Of a DNA stretch of 64,000 nt, positions 22,245 through 33,384 are shown piece after piece. The DNA lies in the NCBI GenBank assembly GCA_051530055.1, contig CM121342.1:10292001-10356000 (forward strand). Reading direction: 5' to 3'. Both the position numbers and the translations under genes were made by a program. How positions within the stretch are numbered: position 1 is the stretch's first letter; every line of letters starts with the position of its first letter. The notes beneath the pieces were generated by a model, which did no database searches, was not told where the DNA came from, and saw only the letters and a program-made list of their open reading frames with translations. The stretch is from Neoechinorhynchus agilis. Its lineage: Eukaryota; Acanthocephala.

Positions 22245-23200
22245 GAATCAATCTTTACTATAAATTAGTAAATCGCTTGTTAACCATGGTATCACCCGAA
22301 TGTTCCATTTATTCCAAATCGAATTCGCATTCCGCTGATTTAAGTATCGTGCAATAAATCTTTACTATAAATTAGTAAATGGCTTGTTAACCATGGTATC
22401 ACCCGAATATTCCATTTATTCCAAATCGAATTCGCATTCCGCTGATTTAAATATCGTGGAATCAATCTTTACTATAAATTAGTAAATGGCTTGTTAACCA
22501 TGGTATCACCCGAATATTCCATTTATTCCAAATCGAATTCGCATTCCGCTGATTTAAGTATCGTGGAATCAATCTTTACTATAAATTAGTAAATGGCTTG
22601 TTAACCATGGTATCACCCGAATATTCCATTTATTCCAAATCGAATTCGCATTCCGCTGATTTATATCGAATCTTTACTATAAATTAGTAAATGGCTTGTT
22701 AACCATGGTATCACCCGAATATTCCATTTATTCCAAATCGAATTCGCATTCCGCTGATTTAAATATCGTGGAATCAATCTTTACTATAAATTAGTAAATG
22801 GCTTGTTAACCATGGTATCACCCGAATATTCCATTTATTCCAAATCGAATTCGCATTCCGCTGATTTAAGTATCGTGGAATCAATCTTTACTATAAATTA
22901 GTAAATGGCTTGTTAACCATGGTATCACCCGAATATTCCATTTATTCCAAATCGAATTCGCATTCCGCTGATTTAAGTATCGTGCAATAAATCTTTACTA
23001 TAAATTAGTAAATGGCTTGTTAACCATGGTATCACCCGAATGTTCCATTTATTCCAAATCGAATTCGCATTCCGCTGATTTAAGTATCGTGGAATCAATC
23101 TTTACTATAAATTAGTAAATGGCTTGTTAATCATTTGTGCCTCCCGAATATTCCATTCTTTCCAAATCGAATTAGCATTCCGCTGATTTGAATGTTGTGA
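22245..23200. repeat. 107-bp satellite, about nine tandem copies
   Basis: Head-to-tail units starting ATCTTTACTATAAATTAGTA at 22251, 22358, 22465 and so on, 107 bp apart. One unit near 22670 is a few bases short. Units are nearly identical except the last, which is more diverged. Each holds GGCTTGTTAACCATGG, ATTCCATTTATTCC and GCATTCCGCTGATTTAA. The array begins where LINE B ends. Confidence 0.95.
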
Positions 23201-23660
23201 AGGCCAAAACCTTTAATGTTCATGCTTGAATTATAGCGGTGGTTAAATTTGATAATATCATAAGTAACTTATTGAACACGCCAGTAGTTTTTTCACAATA
23301 GCGCTTCTTCGCTACAATGCATGTAATAAATGAATCAACATCATTTTTACTTCTTTGGTTTAGAAATATAAACCACGATTAAATAATGCATTTAAGCGTT
23401 CATTGTGAGCTTATTGACGTCCAAAAGCTACATCGGCTCCTGCCTACTCAATGCCTTTTCATAGTAGCCTCCATGCCAACTTGAATTATGCTCTTGTCTA
23501 TTGTCGATTTATTTCATTTAGAGAGCGGACTGTCACAAATAATCTAAAAAATAACCGGATTCGTATGCATAAGCCGATTATGGTGATACCGATGCTCAAT
23601 TATCTAAAACGTTCACCCATTTCCCTCGCGTAGTTCAACCAAAAACTTTCTAAAATGCGT
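23201..23660. other. Spacer between satellite and Rpn3, no gene seen
   Basis: AT-rich. Contains the 3' flank of the Rpn3 gene. The small open frame at 23451-23633 has no support. Confidence 0.4.
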
Positions 23661-23671
23661 TAACGTTTATC

Positions 23672-25946
23672 TCACATAACGGTATCGTCCGAATCATCAG
23701 AGTCGTCTTCGTCCTCTTCGATAATCTGTTGAGTATATGCCAGTCGCTGCTTCTCTTCTGAGACAGCAAGATCCTCATAATACTTTTTAGGAGGAAATCT
23801 AAGAGCCTCGACACACTTTCTGTAAGTATAGAGACAAAATCTTATCCGAGGTCTAAATATTCTATAAGGTTCCAAACTCGAATATACGTCTCCACTTGTT
23901 TCGGTCATGAGTACACTATTATCGTGATCTATTTTACCACTAACCAGATTGTTTCGTATGGCCTTGGCTACCATCAACTCAGCTTCGACGGCTGAATCGA
24001 TCTGTAGCTTCCGAGCAACGTCTTCCATACTAATTTTGGAATATGCTAGACCGATATTTCGAATTCCGGATCGAATCACGTTGTGGCGAAGCCTGAAAAC
24101 ACGGGTAACGTAGTGTATTCAAAATGATTTCATCACAAAAACGGCTTGAAAATCAAACAGTATATTATGAAAAGTGAAATGACTTTTTGTAACTACGAAA
24201 CAAACTTTTATTGGTCAAAAATATCGATTAGAGGATTCACTAAAAATTCACTTCTCGGTATTATAGAATGGAAGATCGCTTCAATGTACACAAATTGGTT
24301 GTATTTCATTCAAATGACCAAAAATAAAAGGCGAAAATATCAACAGCTGACTGAGGCAGTGACGAATATTTTATTAAGCGAAATTAGAATGACAACAACA
24401 GCAATTTTATGGTGGAAAATTTCGAATTTGCTTTCTCATTTTCGATCTTTACTTCCGCTTTAGCTGAAAATTCAATTACGTTTTACTGAAACGGTTAGAA
24501 GATTAGCTCCCAATCGAATCTTTGTGTAAACTCAGAAATCTCTCGACTCTTAATACCGACCTGATTATAAGAAATGCCGTCTCATCTGAGACAAATTGAC
24601 TTTGATGTTTTTCCCATACGCTATTGAACTCCCCAATGGATCCACGTCTCACAGAAAGAACCAATTGGAAATAAGGTCGTAGACTTTTGATCATTTGTTT
24701 GTGTCTAAATATGTTTTTCTCGGGAATTTCGCTAAGTAAAAGTCTCACGACAATGAGAAACTTTGTAACCTAACAAAAGACTTAAATGATTTAGTATCGA
24801 GTTCAAGACTAACCATTTGTCTAAATCCAATAGAGCCATGTTCCGGCGCTTTTTGTAAAGCACATTGAAGGGCATCATAGGAAGCCGTGTATTCAAGGCG
24901 GACAGCCTTTACGCGACCAACATAAAAGAGATACCTCGCTGCTTGACCATTGGACGCTTGATGGGGGAATTTCTGTCGTACAACCAGTTTTTCAGCCAAT
25001 TCAAAAGCCGATTGTCGAATATATTGACGAAGTAGCAAATTAAGAACCATAGCGACACCTTCATGGTCACAATGTTGTTCACAAGCTTTAAGTCTTACAA
25101 ACAACATTTGCCGATAATCCCTAAACGTTTTGTCGGACTTCGATTGTTCAGCAAAGAAACACATATAAAATACGACACGAGAAGTTAGAAGGTCAAGAGT
25201 TCTTCTATTGTATTTTATTAGATTATTGTATACTTGTTCGGCTACCGCATGAGCTTGGTCAACGCCTCGATTGTTGCGAACGAACAGGATAATCAAAAGA
25301 CAAATATATGCTTCGACTTCAATGTAAACCTCAGGTCTTACACGACGGACAGTTCAGAAAAAAGAGAGCTTTAGGTATTCAAAAAATACTAAAAACAAAA
25401 TCGAAACGTCGTTCGAAACTGATACAAATGAGATTTTAGAAATTGGCAAGAGGTGAAATATCAGGGAATTAAATTAGTGAATTTTTGGATCCGGCGAGGG
25501 AAAACAAGTGGATTTAGGCGCGTAACCGAACAGTCCGAATACGCTATCATCCGAAGCAACAAATCTCGGTCGCTTCGTCTTGCTTTGATCGCCATCTTCT
25601 TCACTAGGATTTTCGGGAGCCAAAAGTTGAAGAAGTGATGAACAGCGAGGATGACCCGGTCTAAACATCTTATGGATTGCCTCAGACAATATCCGCTCAG
25701 TGAGACGAGATCTCAAGAGTGGAATTGAGCAAAGAACACGCCAAATATATCTTTCTTCTTTAGTATAAACGGCTTTTTCCAAAGATCGAATATGATCCCA
25801 AATCTCTAAAAACGAATTGCATTAAATTTTAAACTATGATAAAACTCACGTTTTATCGTTGATTCCACTTGAGGACGAGAATCATTCACCTGATCCACCT
25901 CCATTGGGGACTCAGGACTAACATCCCTAGAAACTTCAGTCGTCAT
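23672..25946 (-). CDS. PSMD3: 26S proteasome non-ATPase subunit 3 (Rpn3/PSMD3)
   Basis: PCI-domain scaffold subunit of the 19S lid. The start (25946) encodes MTTEVSRDVSPESPMEVDQ, and a 44-nt intron (25806-25849) leads to IWDHIRSLEKAVYTKEERY. The helical-repeat middle is seen at 25346-24745 (ATSYDALQCALQKAPEHG-like word near its end). After a 44-nt intron (24770-24813) come VTKFLIVVRLLLSEIPEK and FQLVLSVRRGSIGEF. A 468-nt intron (24093-24560) then splits the PCI core: LIIR joins LRHNVIRSGIRNIGLAYSKIS. The last exon has the winged-helix words KLQIDSAVEAELMVAKAIR and RFPPKKYYEDL and an acidic tail EEDEDDSDDSDD. Splice joins are in frame; one further junction near 25340-25480 is not pinned down. 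Looks functional. Confidence 0.93.
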
Positions 25947-26126
25947 TTTTTTTCGATTTAAACTGCTGCTTATTGCAGTACACGGAGTTTTCGTGGAAAT
26001 AAAGACGGAAGAAAGACGGTGACGTATAAACGGAATTATTTATTTTGATCGTTGAAGCATTTGAGCGAAAAATTATGGAAATCATCGGTTTTTAACTCTT
26101 TTTGTGCTTCGCAACACAAGGGAACG
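25947..26126. other. Rpn3 upstream region
   Basis: Short spacer; probable Rpn3 promoter. No TATA box obvious. Confidence 0.3.
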
Positions 26127-26195
26127 CTGCATCCGTCCTTTCGACCTTTACACCAGGACGGCTCCGGAGTGATCTAGAACGGTGGTGTAAAAGAT
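26127..26195. repeat. Short interspersed repeat, second copy
   Basis: GCATCCGTCCTTTCGACC, then TTACACCAGGA and GAGTGATCTAGAACGGTGG. Shared with 16472-16540. Confidence 0.6.
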
Positions 26196-26354
26196 TACAT
26201 GTCTGAAAAAAAAACACAGTAAAAACTGTTTTTATTAAAAACATGAATTTTATTAATTCGAACATGCGTAATGTATTTTTTTGAGAAAATGAATTATTCC
26301 TAAGAATAGAGCATAATAGCGTGAATCGCTTCTTGATTTTCCAGGCGCATGTCT

Positions 26355-26515
26355 TAATTTTAATTTGACACAGATACGACCTAGAATTTATTTGTCTAGC
26401 TTTTGCTGTTAGACGGCTACAAAACAATTGCCCAGTTGAAGCCGTCTAACGGCGAAAGCTAGACAAATAAATAAACTATATCTGGGTCGTATTTGTCAAA
26501 TTAAATTAAAATTAA
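26355..26515. mobile_element. Foldback (hairpin) element
   Basis: Arms of about 60 bp: TTTGACACAGATACGACC ... TTTATTTGTCTAGCTTTTGC and GTTAGACGGCT, mirrored by AGCCGTCTAAC, GCGAAAGCTAGACAAATAAA and GGGTCGTATTTGTCAAA. The loop is about 20 bp. No coding capacity. Confidence 0.85.
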
Positions 26516-26882
26516 GAATAGAGCTATATTCCCTTTTTTCTTTGCATATTGATATCGAAAACAATTGAAAAAATACTTTTTAGATTTCAAAAATTGAACA
26601 TGATGTTGGAAATTAAACAATTTCCCAGGTTTCAAGAAATTCTTAATGTTTTTTTCGGCAGTTTTTGACACTGATTGCTTAAATTTACAAACATAATGAC
26701 GATAATGAGAGAAATAAATTGAAAAGTCGGTTTCTTATTTTTTTTAGCAAGTCCTTGCACTAATCACTGAAAACTAATTTAGTAACTCACGTTCATCACC
26801 TACTCATTTAAGCACTTTAAAACAGTGCATCTCTTATGCAAAAGTTAATTTAAATCGAGTTTACGAGATTTCAAGTTTTTAG
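26516..26882. other. TMA16 upstream region
   Basis: AT-rich, no gene. Probably the TMA16 promoter and leader. Confidence 0.4.
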
Positions 26883-27278
26883 ATGGGTAAAAGGAGCAGG
26901 AATTCGTCGTCCGCCGCTGAAGTGATTATGCACCCTCGAAGTCGAAAAGCTAAGAAGGTGATAAGTGCACATTTTCGGAAAGAGAAAGTTGCTACCAAGA
27001 AGGCGATTCATGCTCATAAAAAACTATTAATGGTAGAACGCTGTAGATATTTTAAACGGTTTTTGGAACACAATGATCGAGTCCCATTGAGTCGACCGAA
27101 GCTTAAGCAGTTGGCGAAGAAAGGCATTGAGAGTTTTGGATCGAATTACATGTTTCGAGAATTAAATAAGGGCGATTTCGTTGTACCAGATCTGTGCTCG
27201 GATGAAGGCATTCGGAAACTTCTTAATTGGAACGAGACAATCGAAAGTCTTGGAGGGCTTATTGTGACAACGGTGTGA
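26883..27278 (+). CDS. TMA16: Translation machinery-associated protein 16 (TMA16)
   Basis: TMA16 binds nuclear pre-60S ribosomes and was first found with translating ribosomes. The 131-residue single exon has a basic N-terminus with the conserved VIMHPRSRKAKKV word, a long basic helical middle (FRKEKVATKKAIHAHKK and CRYFKRFLEHND), and the C-terminal FVVPDLCSDEGIRKLLNWN word. The last corresponds to the exPDhxxxxxhxxhxxW motif of the family. It is shorter than human (about 200 residues), mostly by lacking the acidic C-terminal tail. The ATG at 26883 directly precedes the basic start. AATAAA follows near 27561. The family assignment rests on two motifs plus overall charge. Confidence 0.85.
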   Translation: MGKRSRNSSSAAEVIMHPRSRKAKKVISAHFRKEKVATKKAIHAHKKLLMVERCRYFKRFLEHNDRVPLSRPKLKQLAKKGIESFGSNYMFRELNKGDFVVPDLCSDEGIRKLLNWNETIESLGGLIVTTV

Positions 27279-27590
27279 CTTTTTCGGCGCATTTTTATAT
27301 GCTCCATAAACCTTTATATCGTCAGAACTTAAGGGAGGAGCATTTTCATGGCAATCACACAAACGAACAATAATCCGGACGAGATAAAGAATTTTCGAAT
27401 ATACACAGCGAATGATCTTAGACAGAAACTCCTAATTAGGTTTTTCGATGCCGTGGGTCGTCTTTTAAACGGAACAAAAGCGTGATCTGTTGTCAATAAT
27501 ATCCCTACTAAATATTGTAAATTTTTACGTATCTTTCACCGTTCCCTTAATTTTTCGTGAAATAAACGAAATCTTTATTACTACCCATTT

Positions 27591-27902
27591 ATGTTTCTGC
27601 ATCGGCGCTTATTTGTTCCAATCTTTAAAGTAGAAAATTATAAAAATTTGCATTCCATGAACCGTGCTTCGAAGATCTTTTACTTGTTAACGCCCTTTAA
27701 AATATTAGGGATACCCAACCTATTTCTATTGGATCTTTTCTATTCTTTTCATTTCAAAGCAAAAAATACAGTAGGAATTATTCGGAAGGACAGTGGTGAT
27801 CCTTTTACTCGATTTTCTCTTTATATGAATCGATTTTTACGTTGCTGTATCTTTAAGCAAATGGAAAGAGTCACAACTTCCGTCGAATCTTATGCTTCTT
27901 AG
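27591..27902 (+). CDS. Possible small protein, unsupported by family
   Basis: An ATG-initiated frame of 103 codons, basic and rich in aromatics (LLTPFKILGIPNLFLLDLF is the most hydrophobic part). It begins about 30 bp after a likely polyadenylation signal of TMA16. No known domain, no neighbour support; it may be chance. Confidence 0.2.
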   Translation: MFLHRRLFVPIFKVENYKNLHSMNRASKIFYLLTPFKILGIPNLFLLDLFYSFHFKAKNTVGIIRKDSGDPFTRFSLYMNRFLRCCIFKQMERVTTSVESYAS

Positions 27903-28500
27903 TCAAATAAACGGGCCGAATCTTTGGTTTTGGCAAAAAAACCCAAATTTGCTTCTCACTTGTAATTTAAGTTGGTTTTACGCGAAAGCCCATAGATTCC
28001 ATTCTTAACGACTCCCTGGGTTTTAATTCACGGAGAACTTTGAATTTATCCGCAAACTCTGTGTTTTACTAAAGATTACGCCTGGAGATTAGAATTCTGT
28101 TTCGTTATCTTTACGTGTTTCACCGGCTAACTCAAAATTTTAGTCCCGGATTATATCGAAAGCAAACACAAACGTTTATTTTGTTTTAATGGGCGAATTA
28201 GTATGAGCGACTTTAGGCAAAGAGCACGGATTCTGTACGCGAAGGGAAATTCAATATTTTTTATCATTATAGCGAAGAAAATTGCGATCTTTTTTGAGCG
28301 GCATTTCAGCCAGACTTTTCACGGTATCTTTTTGATGAAAATCAAGTACACGATATGATTATATTTTTAACAAAAACGTTTTTTGCTCTACATTTCTATA
28401 AGGGTGGTTTGAAATGTATTTAGCCATACTAATTAAATCAATAGCTATGTTTGTACCTCCTTTTTTTACTGCAAAAAAATTATGTTTGAAAATTGAACTG
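27903..28500. other. Intergenic, no gene seen
   Basis: AT-rich spacer without supported features. Confidence 0.45.
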
Positions 28501-28505
28501 TTCAT

Positions 28506-28732
28506 ATTGGTTGTTTTATGGCGTAGAAATTAAAATGATTATAAATTAAAAAACTACCGATTGGTTTCGGCGAGGCACAATCTTGTGAACGCCTTTATCA
28601 AAGGTGCGAATAAAACACTTAAACAACCTCGATCAAAAGGTGTTCACAATATTGTGCCTCTCGCCGAAACCAATCGGCAATTTTTTAATTTATAATCATT
28701 TTAATTTCTACGCCATAAAACAACCAAACAAA
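28506..28732. mobile_element. Foldback element, GGTTGTTTTATGGCG family, complete
   Basis: Near-perfect arms of about 90 bp starting GGTTGTTTTATGGCGTAGAA and ending TTCTACGCCATAAAACAACC. The inner parts carry GATTGGTTTCGGCGAGGCAC and its complement, and the loop is about 45 bp. Related copies: 32088-32215 (one arm) and 49735-49925 (diverged). Confidence 0.9.
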
Positions 28733-29045
28733 ATTATCCCGACACTAAAGTAGAGAATATTAAAAGCGAATCATTTCAAAGCACTTTAAGCCGCGTATTG
28801 AAAAAATTGAAATTTTAGACTTTTAGAACAAAGTGTTTTAAATGACATCTAAGATTTTGTCGCTAATGAGATTTGATCCATTATCGGCGACATATTTTGT
28901 TATATAAAACATTTTCACCTCCAAGTATCTTGTCAATTTCGAAGCATTTGAACCCATATTGTTGTGTTGACTTGAAGAAGTTTACCATCGAATTCTAATG
29001 TACACATAATGTTATTTGAGACTAGAAAAGTAGGAAATGTAACTA

Positions 29046-31756
29046 ATGCAATTATTAATGCGGGTTTTCGGTGAGTGCTTCGGCCTACGGCTGGATGTTT
29101 ACCCAAATCCGTTTAAGACTATAGCCGACGTTCTGGATCGACTTGTCGCAATTGCTTTTCTTCTACTCATTATACTTCACTTTTGTGTGCGTGTGTCGAC
29201 TACTCAGCTTAATATGACAGTCTTATTGACAAAGGACACGAAGATGTACCCATCTAAAACGACCAATGTATATCTCCAATGTTTGTACTATTGAGCTAAC
29301 GATTTTAATCGGCTCACTGGTTATGAGTGCGATTTCATTACACACGCACATTTGGAGCCGCCAAGGGAAAAGCACGCAGCATAGCCCGGGTTTCTCATCA
29401 TTTGTAACCAAACACAATTCCACTTGGCACTCACACTCTTAGTCGTAGACTCCGCTACCATGTGACACCATAGACGCTTGTGTTTAAATCAAACCCGTCT
29501 CTTTGGAAACCCACTCTCTTGCACACTTGCGGATGTTTCTATTAAACTACCACTTTTGATGCCAAGAAAAAGGTGACCTTTACCACCGAATGAATACGAA
29601 ACGACACAATAAATCCTTCGGTTAATGAACACGCCGTCTCTATTAACGACTCTTTTAGTGATCTTGTTCACAAGTAAGTCAAAAATGAAACACTTAAGTT
29701 AGATCGAAAGAGAAAAATGTACAGCTCCCCTCATTCACGGTATTCATATGAACCTTGAACAAAAACTTATTAAACAACTACTGGAGGCTTATCCGACCAA
29801 ATACGCACGACCAGTCGTTAATGCCGACAAGGTCATCAAAGTTAACATGAGCCTTCAAATTGTACAGTTATTACAGTTGGTAAGTTTTCACTTGTTCGAA
29901 AAAAACCAATGTGATCGAATTCTTCATTTGAGGATGGAAGGACGCAGACTTTACATACAAACGTTTGGTTCAATTTGGTTCGTGCGCTCTTATTAGACTA
30001 TTTGAATTTGTGAGATTATACAGGAATGGTACGACGAATTTCTTCGTTGGGATCCTAAAAATTATCGCGACCTGGAAGCTGTTAGAGTACCGAGCAGTGA
30101 AATATGGATGCCAGATATCGTTTTACAAAACTAGTTAGTTCCCATAATTTTTGTTTTAGATTCCAAAACAAACCATAGTGCTGATGAACGAATAAACGAC
30201 AAACGCGACCTAAGAGTGGTCGTATACTCAGATGGTTCAATCCTATACGTTCCATCAACTGTTCTTCAAAGCGTTTGCTATGTTGATACTCTTTTGTTTC
30301 CCTATGACCAACACAAATGTGATCTCAATTTCCGCAGTTGGGTTTATGACACTAATAAACTGGATCTACATTTAAAGTTCAACAGCGTCGATATGACCGA
30401 TTATACTACATCTAATGAATGGACAATCAAAGATGTTCCTGCTAAACGATCCTTCGTTACTGTAAATGAAGACAATAGAAACCAAACCTATGTAATGGTT
30501 ACATACACAGTGATCATTCAACGAGCCGGAGGACTGTTCAAATACATTCTACTACTTCCATGTCTGCTACTATCGATTGGATCAACAGTCTTGTTTTGGA
30601 TTCCTCCTGAAAATCCTTCAAAACTCATTCTTGGTCAGCGCATCGTTCTCAATTTTTGCTTTTTGTTGATTCCTCCCCTTTAGCTATGAACATCTTCACG
30701 AACTTCTTCGTCCTACTGCTCTTACTAGGAGAGACGCTTCCACAAGCTTCGAAAAATATGCCGAAAATTGGTATCTACTATTGTTACAATATGATTTCAA
30801 TGGTCGTAACTCTTATGGCTATGGCACTAGTGACTCACATATACGTGAGATCTGACCGACGTGGATATCCACCTCCTTTTGTTAGGAAGGTAAACACTGT
30901 GGTTTTTGAAATAATCATTTAGTACTCTTCGTTCTTAATTGAAATTACCACTTTCCGGTTTTCTTTGATAGTTATTTCCAGCGAAAGTTACAAATACCCA
31001 GACATTCTGCATACTTAATGCGTCTCGATTTTTGCACTTACATTCACTCCATTTCTCTAAGGTATTATTATTACCACTTCAGCATTTAATGCTTCTGTTG
31101 TTATTTAGTCTTAAAATCTTCGTCGTTTATAAATTTCTCACTTTTTGATATGATTTGTTAGCTCGACGAAGCAGATAATTTTCTTAGTTTAAATAGGAAC
31201 GTCATTTAAAAACGACGAATAGCTTTTATTAGAACTCTTACAAAAATGTTCAAATAAAGTTTCGAATAGCACTTTGTGCCGTCGTTGAATGTTGGCCACT
31301 TATGTTAACTGCAATCTTATTTAGTTATTCTTTGGTCCACTTGCGAGACTAACGTCCGTCAAGGCACCTACATCGTCGTCCAAAAATATGCAATCGGTAT
31401 CCGAGGAACCTCTAAGTCCAACGGAAGGCATCTGTATGCGCCAAATCGAGTTAATCAAGGAACGATTCCGAAGTAAAAATGAGAATCGCCACTCGGTTGC
31501 CCGATTCTCAACATTCTCGCATGAATTTCAGACAATCAAAAACGATCTGGATGAAATATGTGACTATCTTAGAAATGCCCAAAGGAAAGCGGAACGAATT
31601 GCTGAACGGAGCAAAATCGCACAAGAATGGAAAACAATTGCACTTATTCTGGATAGGATATTGTTTCTCGTGTACTTAATTGCGTTCTCATTTTCGATGG
31701 TCGTTCTTTATCCTTATGACACAAATAGTAGACCAACACAAAGAATTCGAAATTAA
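29046..31756 (+). CDS. Cys-loop receptor subunit, nicotinic acetylcholine receptor type
   Basis: Multi-exon subunit of a pentameric ligand-gated channel of the plasma membrane. The N-terminus has a possible signal segment (29046 on, LVAIAFLLLIIL). The extracellular domain follows: EQKLIKQLLEAY; TLHTNVWFNL; EWYDEFLRWDPKNY; VRVPSSEIWMPDIVL; and the signature Cys-loop CYVDTLLFPYDQHKC with 13 residues between cysteines. Next come M1 (FKYILLLPCLLLSIGSTVLFW), then across a 50-nt intron (30634-30683) M2 (LAMNIFTNFFVLLLLLGET) and M3. After an intron 30890-31324 come LFFGPLARLT, the cytoplasmic loop and M4 (ILDRILFLVYLIAFSFSMVV). Loop C lacks the paired cysteines, so it is not a classical alpha subunit. 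The M1-M2 linker has PSK instead of GEK. One junction near 30135 does not fit simple GT-AG phasing, so the upstream exon map is partly unresolved. Confidence 0.85.
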
Positions 31757-32087
31757 TGAGCTTAAAATAATTTCCGGACGTATGTGCGTGTTCGTGATTG
31801 CTTGTGAATTTCTTCTATTTCTCTTCATTAATATGAGCGTTTATAGACTATCATAAACAAATTCTGGGAAGTAAAATTCGCTACGACTAAGTACTGATTT
31901 ACAAGGGAAATAGGATGTTTAAGCACAATAAAAATTTAGTTTCTATAGCCAGATCGAAGATAAGTGACTTAGGGTTCATGATTGATCTAAAAATTGATTT
32001 ATGCTCCGTTAAAGATATGCCAATATCGCCCTTTTTGCATGGCCATTTCCTAGTAAGCGTTTTGCTTGATTCGTCGGTATATTCTAT
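31757..32087. other. 3' flank of the receptor gene, no gene seen
   Basis: A short open frame at 31915-32133 runs into the repeat that follows and has no domain; not supported. Confidence 0.35.
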
Positions 32088-32215
32088 ATGTTGGTTGTTT
32101 TATGGCGAAGAAATTAAAATGATTTTATTTTAACACTGCTGATTGGTTTCGAAGGCAATATCATGTACGCCTTTTGATCAAGGTTGCTTATAAGTTTTGA
32201 CTTATATAGATTCGG
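32088..32215. mobile_element. One arm of the GGTTGTTTTATGGCG foldback family
   Basis: GTTGGTTGTTTTATGGCG, AGAAATTAAAATGATT, CTGATTGGTTTCG and CGCCTTTTGATCAAGGTTGC match the complete element at 28506-28732. Confidence 0.75.
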
Positions 32216-33380
32216 ATGATTTTGAATTAAATTTTAAATTTCGGTGAAGATGACCGCAAAACAATACGAAACGTTTTATTTTTAGATAGGAGGATAGAGA
32301 ATATAATCTGACCCATTTAGATTGTTTTTAAAAGAGGTTTTTTTTGCTCTTGTTTTGACATTTTATGTCAATAGGCAATTAATTTTTTTGTATCCGTTGT
32401 GTATTACAACGGAGGCTGACCTGTGACCAGCGAGAGAATCTTTATATCAGTCACAATAGAAAAGAATATTACGGAAATGTTGGCTGTAAGGATTTTCAGC
32501 CGAAATCCTGGGCTTCCAAGAGGACCAAGGGATATAAAAGCGATTGTATATTCTAGATGAGAGACCTCAGGATGTAAAACTGAGCTGCTGAAGACGTTCC
32601 TCTGTTGTTACATTCATAAAAGTGTACATATCAGTGCATTGCATGAGAGGAGGAGACGAGAGGAGGGAAGAGGGGACAACATTATGTATTTTTCTGCTGT
32701 TACGCAGCAGAAAAAGGTACACTTTATGATTCCTCTTGTTTCCTCTAACCTAGGATTGGGAAAAGAACGTGCTATACACCACGGGAATTCTGATTAATGT
32801 CCAGGTAAAAGGATCGTTTTTCCTTCCTGGAAATAGCAAAAATGCATGACTCTCTTAAGAGAGTTCAGAGAAGATTGTACCTTTTGTGGACTTGTTTGGT
32901 GCGATCTTCTTAATGACCAAAAGGGCAGCTATTGATGAAACAGACGATAAGACTTTTGACGGTACTCTCTTCAAAAACTTAGACCTCTGTTTAAATAAAC
33001 TCTTGACATTTGCAGGCTCATCAATAAACTACACAAACGTTCTTGATCTGTTTCATCACCGCTGGGTTCGTATAGACTCGAAAATGAGGATTAAGGAGTC
33101 GTCAAAGTCAATGAGCTGGATTCGATCTCATGATTCGCTTCTTATGGATACCAATCATCTTAGTGATCTCTTCCACCCACAAGATCGATGCCGATGTAGT
33201 CGATTAACAACTCTTGAATCACGTATGTGAATGTTTTTGATTTACGGGTATTTATATAACGAAGAAAAAATAGGAAGTCAACGCATCTATTTGAGAACGC
33301 TGACCAAACAAAAGTCAATTTATTCTGAACAAATCAATGAGTGGCAAATCTGTGAAGTATACAAAGTATCTATAGATGGT
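32216..33380. other. Intergenic, no secure gene
   Basis: A frame from the ATG at 32913 to 33230 could encode about 105 residues with no recognised domain. Purine-rich runs (GAGAGGAGGAGACGAGAGG) occur near 32645. Nothing else supported. Confidence 0.3.
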
Positions 33381-33384
33381 AATT

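Noticed and set aside
22245-23200. CRISPR-like regular repeats
   Set aside because: Units are 107 bp with no unique spacers, in an animal genome; this is a satellite.
32886-33230. Frame of about 105-114 codons before the 148-bp array
   Set aside because: No domain, no nearby promoter or splice logic, and the long form needs a non-ATG start. Could be an exon, but I cannot support it.
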